From an uncultured Clostridia bacterium (GTDB lineage: Bacteria; Bacillota; Clostridia; Christensenellales; Borkfalkiaceae), in the NCBI GenBank assembly GCA_934271245.1, contig CAKQQY010000006.1, positions 1 through 64,000 of the forward strand: DNA of 64,000 bases, given 5' to 3'. Positions within the stretch are counted from its first letter, which is position 1; each line of letters begins with the position of its first letter. Below, one piece after another: positions 16,694 through 25,934 of the stretch. Below the pieces are notes generated by a model. That model did not search any database, was not told where the DNA came from, and saw only the letters and a list, made by a program, of their open reading frames with translations. The translations under genes were made by a program, and so were the position numbers.

Positions 16694-18385
16694 ATGAAAA
16701 ACAAAACCTTAAAAATAGCGGTTACGGGATTTATTGTGTGCGCGGTGATATCTTCGTCGGCAATTTTTCCGTCGAAGATAAACGACGCCGCAGCAGAAGG
16801 CAAGGTGGCGGTAACACCGTATATTCAATATACTTTCGATTCCGCCGATACTATGCTTGAAAATTCCGGTTCTTCCGCTGTCGACAAAACAAAAAATTAT
16901 AATCTCAATCTTTTAGGAAACGCAACGCCGGATAATATGTGTTATCTTGGCGACGTCGAATTAAAAGATAACTCCGCTCTGTATCTCGAAGGGGCAAACA
17001 ACCCCTTCGCGAACGGCGACTTGACAGACTACACGGTTGCTTTGGACGTTACGTTAAGATATAGCAGTTGGTATGCTTCCGTGGTCAGTTGGGACGGCGT
17101 TAAAGGAAATCCCGATAAGGGCGAAAACGGCAGTTATGCGGGGCACAGATATTCGCGCGTCACGGTTGCTTCGAATAAAAACGATGTCGAATGGTTGAGA
17201 TTTACCGATAATCAGACCGGCGTTGATTTGAACGGCAATTCTATTATAAATAAGGAGCATTGGAGCAGTTATTATAAAGGATACGGCGGACAGACTCTAT
17301 ATACGGGCGACAGAACGGTATCGGAAACGACTTCCGTAACGCTTATAATCAGCGTGGATAAAGACGGCAAAATGGTTGCAAAGTCTTACGTGGGCGTAAA
17401 CGAGGAACACAGCGTGTCCGTAAATCTGCCTTCCGGCTGGGATATTTACGGCGAAGCCGACGCTAATCAGAAAAGGTTTACTTTAGGCGGGGCGTACGAT
17501 TCCCGCGAGGGTCAGCATTTGCAGATGAAGTTGAACGGCAGAATGGATAACGTTCGTATTTACGATTTCGCTATGACGGAAGAACAAATGGCTGAATACG
17601 CCGCAAGCGAGGAAAGACAGATTTTCGTTGACGGCGTGGAGGTTGATACAAATCTTATCGGCGGAACCGTTAAGGTAAGCAATACTATGCCCGAAATCGG
17701 CGAAAAAGTAACTATTACTCCTATTCCCGACGATAACGCAGAACTCGTGGAAGTAACCGTAGACGGCGTAAAAATAGAACCCGTAGACGGAGTTTATACC
17801 GCCACCATGAAAAAAGGCGGGATATTCGTTTCGGCTGAATTTGTCCGTTCTTACGCGGTAAGCGTGGATTCCGAGATGGTTAACGGCACCGTTACTGCTG
17901 ATAAAACGGTAGCGAAAGAAGGCGAAAAAGTTACTTTTACCGTAACGCCCGATAACGGATATAAAGTGAGAAACGTATACGTAAACGGCGCGACGGTAGA
18001 AGAAATAAACGGGGAATATTCTTTCGTTATGCAGTCCGAAGCAATAACTGTTTCCGCGGAATTCGGTAAATGGGTTACGGTAACGGTTAAAGACGGAATC
18101 AAAGGCGGTTCCGCGAGCGCGAACAAATCCGAATGTTGGGAAGGCGACAGCGTTATCGTGACCGTTAAAGCCGATGAAGGATACGAAGTCAAAAAAGTGG
18201 CCGTTAACGGACAGGAAATAGAAAAAACGGGCGTTTTTTATAAATTCAGCGCAACCGATAATTCGGTTATCGAAGTGGAATTTTCAAAAATCGGCGGAGG
18301 ATGCGGCGGCAGCATAGCAGGCGTTTCCTGCGCTACGGCGTTCGCGCTTGCGGCAGCGCTTGTTTTAAAGAAGAAACGTAAATAA
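16694..18385 (+). CDS. LamG/B-repeat surface protein with Gly-Gly-Cys C-terminal anchor
   Basis: This 563-residue exported protein is a paralog of the front half of the 14003 protein. It has a signal peptide, a LamG-like domain (40-305) that begins with the same VTPYIQYTFDS and ends with the same DNVRIYDFAMTEEQMAEYAA, then three InlB B-repeat-like units (VNGTVTADKTVAKEGEKVTF and relatives, about 315-535). The end is tripartite: IGGGCGGSIAG, a hydrophobic segment, then KKKRK. It probably acts as an anchored glycan-binding stalk that presents substrate to the esterase. No catalytic residues are seen. Confidence 0.72.
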   Translation: MKNKTLKIAVTGFIVCAVISSSAIFPSKINDAAAEGKVAVTPYIQYTFDSADTMLENSGSSAVDKTKNYNLNLLGNATPDNMCYLGDVELKDNSALYLEGANNPFANGDLTDYTVALDVTLRYSSWYASVVSWDGVKGNPDKGENGSYAGHRYSRVTVASNKNDVEWLRFTDNQTGVDLNGNSIINKEHWSSYYKGYGGQTLYTGDRTVSETTSVTLIISVDKDGKMVAKSYVGVNEEHSVSVNLPSGWDIYGEADANQKRFTLGGAYDSREGQHLQMKLNGRMDNVRIYDFAMTEEQMAEYAASEERQIFVDGVEVDTNLIGGTVKVSNTMPEIGEKVTITPIPDDNAELVEVTVDGVKIEPVDGVYTATMKKGGIFVSAEFVRSYAVSVDSEMVNGTVTADKTVAKEGEKVTFTVTPDNGYKVRNVYVNGATVEEINGEYSFVMQSEAITVSAEFGKWVTVTVKDGIKGGSASANKSECWEGDSVIVTVKADEGYEVKKVAVNGQEIEKTGVFYKFSATDNSVIEVEFSKIGGGCGGSIAGVSCATAFALAAALVLKKKRK

Positions 18386-18396
18386 CAGGAGAGAAA

Positions 18397-20202
18397 ATGA
18401 AGAATACGAAAAGAATTTTAACGTTAATACTGAGTTTGGGCATCGTTGCGGGAGTAACGGGGTGTGGCGGCAACGGCGGCTACAATATGGACGAAACGGA
18501 AGCCGACGTTACCGAAATAACTATTATGGCGGGCGATATGGATTCGTATCAACGCGCCGTCAATAACAACACTCCGGTTTATCAGGCGTTAAAGGAGGCT
18601 ATCGGTTTCGATGTGTATTCAAGAGAAGGCGTTTCTCTCGATAACCTTAAGTCAAAAATCAATTTGGGGCTTTCTCAGGATAACCTTCCCGAAATGTTCC
18701 GTATTCACGGGCCTTACGATTCGGAATTATATCAAAGACTTATTAAAGAAGAAGCGGTTGTCGCAATCGACGAATACGTAAACGAAAACACCAAAGACGT
18801 TTATCCTTATCTTTACGAAAGAATGAAACAGTTCGATTATATGAAAAAGAACGTTTCGTATGCAAACGGACACATTTATTTCGTTCCTACTTATTGGGGC
18901 AACGAAAAGGCTATGTACGTCCGTACCGACTGGATTGACAATCTCAATGCAAAACTCGGCAGTATTCTCGTAAAAGAGGGTGTGATTTCTTCCGCGTCAC
19001 AGATGACTACCGAAATGTACGAGCAATATAAATATTCCGTGCCGAAAACTCTTACCGATTTTTATCGTCTTGCAAGAGCGTTTTCCTTACACGATCCCGA
19101 TAACAACGGTAAAAAAGATACCTACGGCTACGTTACGGAAATGAACCGCGACTTCGACAGTTGGATGTACGTCGCGTGCGATACCGGCTGGAAACAATGG
19201 ATGCAGGATAAAAACCCTTTGACGGGCGCTGCGGTTAATCCCGGAACGTACGTTTCTTCCAACACGTCGGACGGAAGTAAAATCGCCACGTCGATATTTG
19301 CCAAATTATACGGAGAAGGGTATATTACGCCGTCTTCCGTAGGCAACAAGGAAAACGATAAACTCGAACAGTTTACGAAAGGACAGGCGGGAATGATGTA
19401 CGCGCACGTTGAAAGATACAACGTAATTGCAAAGGCAATGGTGCAAAAGGTGTCGGGGAATACCGCGCCGGAAAAATTCCAAGGGGCTATGAAACAATTC
19501 GTTATGACGATGCCCCCGGCAGGTAAAAACGGAGCGTTCGGCGGACATTCGCCTTATTCGTCCTGTTACCTTCCCGGCCCTGCGATTAACGCGAAAATGA
19601 GTAAGGCAAGAATTAAAAAATGCTTTGATTTCCTTGAATACTTCTATAGTCCCGAAGGACAGAAACTGTTTACTTACGGCGTAGAAGGAATAAACTACAA
19701 TACTCTTGAAGACGGTTCTATCGAGTTACTTACAGGGGTTGATCAGTACGGTATAAGAGACCGTCTTACCGCCAACAACGATAACGCCGCGAGATTAACT
19801 TATATGATGGAATTGCCTTACGATTCGCTAAAAGTCGTTACTAACGGCGATTTAATCGTCGATACTATACGTCAGGCGAACGAAAGTCAATGCATGTCCG
19901 ATTATCTGGACGTGGTTACGCCCGTAGGCGAAAAATGGGTTGCAACGGCAAACGACTGGTTCGATTCCGAGAGTTGGAATATGATGCGTGAATACAAATG
20001 CCACGCTTCCTGGACATATAACGAAAAAACCTGGGCAGAAGACGGGTGGACTAAACTTTACACCGTAAGCAATTTGCTTAATACGAAATGGTCCGCATAC
20101 GTAAATACGTATAACAAAGCGTATAAAGGTTCGGATATGTTCGACGAATATAACGCTTATGTTTTGAGCGGAGTATTGCAGAAACGTCCCGGGTTAAATT
20201 AG
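18397..20202 (+). CDS. LplA-type substrate-binding lipoprotein
   Basis: This is the binding protein of an LplABC-type (COG1653/COG4209/COG0395) oligosaccharide importer. The lipobox is VTGCG. At 601 residues it is long, as in LplA-like proteins that bind larger glycans. Typical segments are ITIMAGDMDSYQ, NLPEMFRIHGP, YWGNEKAMYVRTDWID, PDNNGKKDTYGYV (the D-x-D/N-x-G calcium-like loop common in this group) and YFYSPEGQKLFTYG. Its permeases follow after one intervening gene. A short GACGGGG...CCCGT hairpin lies in the 54-base gap downstream and may set the mRNA ratio between binding protein and the rest. Confidence 0.9.
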   Translation: MKNTKRILTLILSLGIVAGVTGCGGNGGYNMDETEADVTEITIMAGDMDSYQRAVNNNTPVYQALKEAIGFDVYSREGVSLDNLKSKINLGLSQDNLPEMFRIHGPYDSELYQRLIKEEAVVAIDEYVNENTKDVYPYLYERMKQFDYMKKNVSYANGHIYFVPTYWGNEKAMYVRTDWIDNLNAKLGSILVKEGVISSASQMTTEMYEQYKYSVPKTLTDFYRLARAFSLHDPDNNGKKDTYGYVTEMNRDFDSWMYVACDTGWKQWMQDKNPLTGAAVNPGTYVSSNTSDGSKIATSIFAKLYGEGYITPSSVGNKENDKLEQFTKGQAGMMYAHVERYNVIAKAMVQKVSGNTAPEKFQGAMKQFVMTMPPAGKNGAFGGHSPYSSCYLPGPAINAKMSKARIKKCFDFLEYFYSPEGQKLFTYGVEGINYNTLEDGSIELLTGVDQYGIRDRLTANNDNAARLTYMMELPYDSLKVVTNGDLIVDTIRQANESQCMSDYLDVVTPVGEKWVATANDWFDSESWNMMREYKCHASWTYNEKTWAEDGWTKLYTVSNLLNTKWSAYVNTYNKAYKGSDMFDEYNAYVLSGVLQKRPGLN

Positions 20203-20256
20203 GAAAATATCCGACGGGGTTTCGTTTCCCGTAATTAACAGAAAGGAGACCTGATA

Positions 20257-21960
20257 ATGAAATTTATTAAGCGATTGCTCGCAGTTTGCATGGTGGCTTT
20301 TATGACGATAGGCATTTGTGGATGCACTGATAACAATAACGAATCGGAATTTTCCGCTATTTCTTACGATAAACCCGTAGCGGTCGAAGATATCGACGCA
20401 TACAAAAACGAAGTTACAAAACCCACGGGCGGCAAAAATAACGCCCCCGTGGAGAACGGTATTGTTTTATGCCCGTATTACTCATTAAAAGTAAACGGGC
20501 GTGAAATACCCGTCTACACGACGCGTTGTACTAACGGTACTCACTCTTTCGCATGGGTAGACATTAAGGGCGCGCCGGAAAAAGTTTTATTAAACGTTGA
20601 ACTTACCACGACGAAAAAATATACAGCGGTAGCGGTTTTACCCGAGAAAGCGGGGGTTAAAGCAACTCTTAACGATAAAACGGTTAAGGCTACGATCACC
20701 GATTACGGAGATTATTCTTTCGCGTTTGCTACCGACAGATTAAAAACGTTCAGGGTGAACAATCAGCCGCTTACGCTTATCGTGGCGCCGGAAAGCGCTC
20801 CTACCGTACCCGAAGGGTATGAGTACGTCGAAATAGAACCGGGAAAATACGGTTACGAAGATTTGGTTCTTAAAAACTCCAACACTTTTTACCTTTTTAA
20901 AAAAGGCGAATACGAAATCAGAAGAATAATTGCGAGTAAGCTCGAAAACGTAGAAATTTACTTCGAACCGGGGACTTATATCTCCGTTTACGAAACTCCC
21001 GAAATCGGGCTGGATCAATATAATATAGGCGGTCCCGTTCTCGGAATTCAAAGTTGCGATAACATTCGTGTGTCGGGCAGGTCTTTATTCGATTTTTCCG
21101 CCGTTCGCGGATTATATCAAGACCCGGAAACGGGAAAAGACGTTGATATGACTCAATACGTTTTTAACGTTTATAACAGTAAAAACGTCTATCTCGGCGG
21201 AATAACAACGATTAACTCTAATCACTGGACTTTCAGAATAGGCGCTTGCGAAGATATTCTTTCCGAATGGAATATGATGCTAGGGTACAGAAATTATTCC
21301 GACGGCTTTATTTATTCCGATTGCGTAAGAACCACGGCAAGGCATATGTTTGCCCGTACCGGCGACGACGGAATAGAAGTGAAAGCGCTCGGTTCTTACG
21401 GGGGATATAAGGATACTATTCCGTATTCTACCGACGTTTTGTTTGAAAAATGTACCGTGTGGAACGACGCCGCGGCGGCTTTCGGCGTAATTTATGAAAA
21501 TTATAAACCTATTGACGGAGTTACTTTCCGCGATTGCTCCGTAGGATTTTCGTCTTGTTCCTGGAGTGTAAACAATTCGGCTCTTAATATCAGGCTTGCA
21601 TATCCGGGTACGTCGTTATGGAAAAACATAACTTTCGAAAATATAGAAATCTTCGAATGTACCAGAAACGCATTCACGCTCGAATGGAATTTAAACGGCG
21701 GCTCGGTAGAAAACGTGCTTGTGAAAAACCTTTCGGTACGTAACGCGGGGTGCGCCGTAAGAATAAACGTGGATACCAGCCCCGTGATAGCCGACGAGCG
21801 TCTGGCGACTCTTTGTAAAAATTTCGTTTTCGAAAACTTTACGTTTATGGGAAAGAAACTCGGCGAACAAGATAAAGCCGACGCTTTATATTTTTCCTAT
21901 TCTAAAAACAGCGCGAGCGGACCTGCCCAAGCGTATATGAATTTATTTGAAGTGAGATAG
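20257..21960 (+). CDS. beta-helix lipoprotein, GH28-like
   Basis: A surface lipoprotein (lipobox GICGC) of 567 residues. The second half (about 235-560) has the repeating N-V, F-x-N-x-x-F strand pattern of a right-handed parallel beta-helix. NYSDGFIYSDC and ARTGDDGIEVKA resemble the aspartate motifs of polygalacturonases (GH28) and related beta-helix enzymes. The further GH28 GHG and RIK motifs are not evident, so the linkage specificity, and even catalysis, are open; GH49 or GH110-like folds are alternatives. The N-terminal 230 residues look beta-rich and may pack on the helix. It sits between binding protein and permeases, so it should act on the same substrate. Confidence 0.7.
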   Translation: MKFIKRLLAVCMVAFMTIGICGCTDNNNESEFSAISYDKPVAVEDIDAYKNEVTKPTGGKNNAPVENGIVLCPYYSLKVNGREIPVYTTRCTNGTHSFAWVDIKGAPEKVLLNVELTTTKKYTAVAVLPEKAGVKATLNDKTVKATITDYGDYSFAFATDRLKTFRVNNQPLTLIVAPESAPTVPEGYEYVEIEPGKYGYEDLVLKNSNTFYLFKKGEYEIRRIIASKLENVEIYFEPGTYISVYETPEIGLDQYNIGGPVLGIQSCDNIRVSGRSLFDFSAVRGLYQDPETGKDVDMTQYVFNVYNSKNVYLGGITTINSNHWTFRIGACEDILSEWNMMLGYRNYSDGFIYSDCVRTTARHMFARTGDDGIEVKALGSYGGYKDTIPYSTDVLFEKCTVWNDAAAAFGVIYENYKPIDGVTFRDCSVGFSSCSWSVNNSALNIRLAYPGTSLWKNITFENIEIFECTRNAFTLEWNLNGGSVENVLVKNLSVRNAGCAVRINVDTSPVIADERLATLCKNFVFENFTFMGKKLGEQDKADALYFSYSKNSASGPAQAYMNLFEVR

Positions 21961-21967
21961 AATTGCT

Positions 21968-22906
21968 ATGGATGAAAAAGAAAAAAGAAGAAAATCTTTA
22001 TTGCGCAGAATAAAGATGAATAAACAGGTTTATTTTCTTTTACTGCCTGTTGTTATCTGGCTTATCGTCTATTCTTACGTCCCTTTGTACGGCATTATTC
22101 TCGCGTGGAAAGATTATTCCCCTTCGAAAGGTATCTGGGGAAGTCCGTGGGTCGGTTGGGAACATTTCGAATATATGTTTTCCGGTCCGAAGTTTTTGGA
22201 AGCGTTTAACAATACGATAAAAATCAGCGCAATAAAATTGGTCGTTTTGTTTCCGATGCCGCTTATTCTTGCGCTGCTTATCAACGAAGTAAGAGCGACG
22301 GGATACAGGAGGTTGGTTCAGACTCTGACATATATGCCGCATTTCGTTTCCTGGGTTATTTTGGGCGGTTTATTTAAGAGTTTTCTTTCTCCCGAAACGG
22401 GCGCTCTTAATCAGTTGCTTGAATCTATAGGGCTTGAAAAAGTGGCTTTTATGTACGAGCCTAATTATTTTATACCTATATTACTGTTTGCGGAGACATT
22501 AAAAACGACGGGGTGGAACTCGATAATATACCTTGCAAGTATTATGGCGATAGATTCCTCTATGTACGAAGCGGCGGAAATCGACGGTTGCGGACATTTC
22601 AGAAGAATATGGTCTATTACTATTCCGTCAATTATGCCGGTTGTTTCCGTTCAATTGGTTCTCGCTATTGCGAATATTATGAACGCGGGATTCGGCTCGA
22701 TTTATAACCTTTATAGCCCCGCAACGGAAAGCGTTGCCGAAATCATCGACACTCTGGCTTATAAAACTTTCCTGAATTCGGGTAAATGGGAACTTTCAAC
22801 GGCAATGGGATTATTCAAAACGAGCATTAACGTCGTTCTGATGATAATCGGAAACGTTTTAACCAAAAAAATGACGGGTTACAGTATGTACTCGTTCGAT
22901 AACTAA
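21968..22906 (+). CDS. LplB-type sugar ABC transporter permease
   Basis: A membrane subunit of the importer formed with the binding protein at 18397. It has six membrane segments, the LplB-typical YSYVPLYGIILAWKDYSPSKG near the N-terminus and IWGSPWVGWEHFEYMF after it. The EAA loop is EAAEIDGCG followed by IPSI. The ATG follows the previous stop by seven bases with no good ribosome site, so translation is probably coupled. Confidence 0.93.
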   Translation: MDEKEKRRKSLLRRIKMNKQVYFLLLPVVIWLIVYSYVPLYGIILAWKDYSPSKGIWGSPWVGWEHFEYMFSGPKFLEAFNNTIKISAIKLVVLFPMPLILALLINEVRATGYRRLVQTLTYMPHFVSWVILGGLFKSFLSPETGALNQLLESIGLEKVAFMYEPNYFIPILLFAETLKTTGWNSIIYLASIMAIDSSMYEAAEIDGCGHFRRIWSITIPSIMPVVSVQLVLAIANIMNAGFGSIYNLYSPATESVAEIIDTLAYKTFLNSGKWELSTAMGLFKTSINVVLMIIGNVLTKKMTGYSMYSFDN

Positions 22907-22917
22907 CGGAGGTAAGT

Positions 22918-23859
22918 ATGGATCAGAATACAATAACGAACGATTCGCTAAATACTATAAATCCGAACGGAAAAGTTAAACCTACCGTAAAGAAAAAGAA
23001 AAAATTATCGGTTTATTACGCTGTTGTGTACGTGTTTTTGGGGATTTTCTCCTGCATATGCGTTTTTCCGCTTCTTTACGTATTGCTCTTATCGTTTTCT
23101 ACCGAAGCAGACTGGATGAATGCTACGCTTCTTGTTATACCGCGTCACTTTCATTTTGAAAATTATAAAGCAAATTTGCTTGTAGGATCGATTCCGCAAG
23201 CATTCCTTAACAGTATATTTTTAGTTGTGGTCGGCACGATATTTCAGATGACGCTTACCTCTATCGCGGGGTATTGCTTTACGAGAAAAGATACGCCGGG
23301 GTTGAAATTCATTTTTATAATGTTTTTGATTCCTATGTTTGTCGGCGGGGGATTGTTGCCGTTCTACGTTGTAGTTCGTTCGACTACTGGATTAAACAAT
23401 TTATGGGCTCTGATAATTCCTTTCGGTTTTAACGGCTTTTACATGCTTTTGTTAAGGAACTATTTCAGCGCGGTTCCCGAAAGCATAATAGAGTCTTGCA
23501 GAATGGACGGGGCGGGAGATTTCCGAATTTTTATCCAGTTTATTTTGCCGCTCTCTAAGGCAGGTCTTGCCACTATCGCATTATTTTTTATGGTAGGAAC
23601 ATGGAACGAATGGTATTGGGCTTCGATGTTTATAGAGAAAATGGAACTCTATCCGTTGGCGCTCCTTGTCAGGCAATCTCTTAATCCGGGCGAAGCGTCG
23701 GCTGATCGCTGGAAGGGAACTTACGATTCGACTAAAACGTACGGCGAAGGACTGAACGCCGCGATGACGGTTTTGGCTCTTGCTCCGATTATGATGATAT
23801 ATCCTATTTTACAAAAATATTTTACGCAAGGAGTAATGGTTGGTTCGGTTAAAGGATAA
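22918..23859 (+). CDS. YtcP/LplC-type sugar ABC transporter permease
   Basis: This is the partner of the LplB-type permease. It has six membrane segments, the EAA-like loop ESCRMDGAGDF with LPLSKAGLATIALF, and ends YFTQGVMVGSVKG, the standard C-terminus of this subfamily. A GGAGGTAAG site precedes the ATG. An unusually long polar N-terminus (about 35 residues, rich in Lys and Asn) precedes the first membrane segment. Confidence 0.93.
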   Translation: MDQNTITNDSLNTINPNGKVKPTVKKKKKLSVYYAVVYVFLGIFSCICVFPLLYVLLLSFSTEADWMNATLLVIPRHFHFENYKANLLVGSIPQAFLNSIFLVVVGTIFQMTLTSIAGYCFTRKDTPGLKFIFIMFLIPMFVGGGLLPFYVVVRSTTGLNNLWALIIPFGFNGFYMLLLRNYFSAVPESIIESCRMDGAGDFRIFIQFILPLSKAGLATIALFFMVGTWNEWYWASMFIEKMELYPLALLVRQSLNPGEASADRWKGTYDSTKTYGEGLNAAMTVLALAPIMMIYPILQKYFTQGVMVGSVKG

Positions 23860-23868
23860 CAGACCGAT

Positions 23869-23895
23869 GAATCTCGCTTTTAAATGGCGAGATTC
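23869..23895 (+). other. intercistronic hairpin
   Basis: GAATCTCGC (23869-23877) pairs perfectly with GCGAGATTC (23887-23895). There is no T tract, so it is more likely an mRNA-stability or partial-attenuation element between the importer genes and the cytosolic enzymes than a full terminator. Confidence 0.5.
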
Positions 23896-23912
23896 GACTT
23901 TAAATAGAAAAA

Positions 23913-25925
23913 ATGAAAAGAATATTGCCTTCTTATCCGTTGTTTTTAAAAGACCCGAATTTTTCTATATGGTCTGCTACGGAAATACTTAACGACGAAA
24001 ACACTCAGACATGGTACGGTGAAACGAAAAACATCTACGGGTTCTTAAAAAGCAAAGGGATAACCTATTGTTTTATGGGTAATGCGGAAGAGTTTAGGGC
24101 TTTAAATATAAAGAAAGCCAAACAAACTGATTTAAAAGTTTCCGCGTTTTCCACAGATTACGAATTCAAATGCGGCGATACCTTGCTTAAATTACGATTC
24201 GTTTCTCCGCTTCCGTTAAACGATTTAGAACTTTTGTCTATGCCCGTATGTTACTTAGACTACGAAATAACGGGCGACGAAAACGCGGAGATATCTTTGT
24301 TTGTCAACAGAAATATTTCTTATAACGATATTACGGAAACCAGGGACAAAAGAGTTCGCGGCGGTGTCGTAAAACTTAACGGATTCGAAAGCTCTTTTAT
24401 GGGGCTTGTCAGACAGATGCCTTTGTCTTCCGCAGGGGATCTTATAGGGGCGGACTGGGGATATTTTTATCTTGCGGGCGAATCTGCCTGGGTTCTCGAC
24501 GAAAAAGAATTATACGCCTTTCTTTCTAACGGTTATATGGATTTTTCCGCAATCGGAGAGAATAAATTTATGGGAGCAGTGAATAAAACCGGCAAAGGAG
24601 CGATTCTTTTAGGGTACGACGACAGAGTTTCCATAGATTATTTCGGAGATTACCGCAAAGGTTATTATCTTGAAAATCACACGATTTTCGAAGCCTTAAA
24701 CGAGACGTGGCATAATCGGGAGAGATACGAAAAAACACTTTCGGATTTCGAGAAAGAGTTGATAACACGCGCCCAAAAATACGGCGAAGGATACATAAAC
24801 GTTCTTAACGCGTCTTTAAGGCAAAGCATAGCGGGACATAAACTGATAAAAGATAAAAACGGAAATTTGTTATGGCTTTCCAAGGAATGCGGTTCTAACG
24901 GATGCATAGGTACGGTGGATATTTCTTATCCGTCTATGCCGCTGTATCTATTATATAATCCCGAACTCGTAAAAGGCATGATGCGCCCGATATTAGAGTT
25001 TTCTCGTATGTCTGTATGGAATTACGATTTTGCTCCGCACGACGTAGGAACTTATCCCGTATGCGGCGGTCAGGTTTACGGAATATGGCAAATGAAAAAC
25101 AAATATCACGCCGTATACGGAGAAGGCGGATTCTGGTCAAAAGTAAAAACGCATTTTCCGTTTTATATTCTACCCGAAAGTTTTGAACCGTACGAACTTA
25201 AAATGCAAATGCCCGTCGAAGAATGCGCTAATATGCTTATTATGTTTCTGGCAGTTTTTCAAAAAGATAAAGACGTTTCTTTTTTCGATTCTAATAAAGA
25301 TTTGTGTGAAAAGTGGGCAGGGTATCTTGTTAAATACGGTTTAAGACCCGGTAATCAACTTTGCACCGACGACTTCGCGGGGCATCTCGAAAACAATATC
25401 AATCTGGCTATTAAAGCAACGGTTGCTATCGGCGCGTACGCGGAGTTGTTGCGAAACTCCGGAGAAATAAAAAAAGCAGACGAATATCGTAAAATCGCCG
25501 AAAACTACGCAAGGGAAATATCTGCTTTTTCCGACGGTAAGACGCATTTACCTTTGACGTGGGATTCCGACGAGAGTACGTTCAGTTTAAAATATAATTT
25601 TGCTTTCGATAAAATTTTAGGGCTTAAATTATTTGGCAGTGAGTTGCTTGAAAAAGAAGTTTCTTTTTACTTAACGAAAGCGCAACGTTACGGGATACCT
25701 TTGGACACCCGCGCCGGTTATACAAAAAGCGATTGGCTTTTATGGGTGGCAAGACTTACCGACGACGATAAAAAACGGAAGATTATCGCCGATATGGTTG
25801 ATGACTATCTTAGAAATTCACCCGACAGAATACCTTTCGGCGATTGGTATGAGACGCAGGACGGCTCTCATCACGAATTCAGAGCGCGTAGCGTTCAGGG
25901 TGGGTGCTTTATCCTTTTGATTTAG
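23913..25925 (+). CDS. GtaA-like protein (DUF5127/DUF4965/DUF1793 type), putative glycosidase
   Basis: A 670-residue protein without a signal peptide, so cytosolic. The opening PLFLKDPNFSIWSATE, the middle KECGSNGCIGTVDISYPSMP and FAPHDVGTYP, the LCTDDFAGHLENNINLAIKA segment, and the C-terminal PLDTRAGYTKSDWLLW and FRARSVQGGCFI match the family annotated as glutaminase A (DUF5127, DUF4965, DUF1793). The name reflects a fungal or Bacillus-type glutaminase, but the fold is a six-hairpin toroid and bacterial members sit in polysaccharide loci, so a glycosidase role is likelier. It follows the importer and precedes two other cytosolic glycosidase-like genes. Confidence 0.75.
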   Translation: MKRILPSYPLFLKDPNFSIWSATEILNDENTQTWYGETKNIYGFLKSKGITYCFMGNAEEFRALNIKKAKQTDLKVSAFSTDYEFKCGDTLLKLRFVSPLPLNDLELLSMPVCYLDYEITGDENAEISLFVNRNISYNDITETRDKRVRGGVVKLNGFESSFMGLVRQMPLSSAGDLIGADWGYFYLAGESAWVLDEKELYAFLSNGYMDFSAIGENKFMGAVNKTGKGAILLGYDDRVSIDYFGDYRKGYYLENHTIFEALNETWHNRERYEKTLSDFEKELITRAQKYGEGYINVLNASLRQSIAGHKLIKDKNGNLLWLSKECGSNGCIGTVDISYPSMPLYLLYNPELVKGMMRPILEFSRMSVWNYDFAPHDVGTYPVCGGQVYGIWQMKNKYHAVYGEGGFWSKVKTHFPFYILPESFEPYELKMQMPVEECANMLIMFLAVFQKDKDVSFFDSNKDLCEKWAGYLVKYGLRPGNQLCTDDFAGHLENNINLAIKATVAIGAYAELLRNSGEIKKADEYRKIAENYAREISAFSDGKTHLPLTWDSDESTFSLKYNFAFDKILGLKLFGSELLEKEVSFYLTKAQRYGIPLDTRAGYTKSDWLLWVARLTDDDKKRKIIADMVDDYLRNSPDRIPFGDWYETQDGSHHEFRARSVQGGCFILLI

Positions 25926-25934
25926 GTTAAAATA

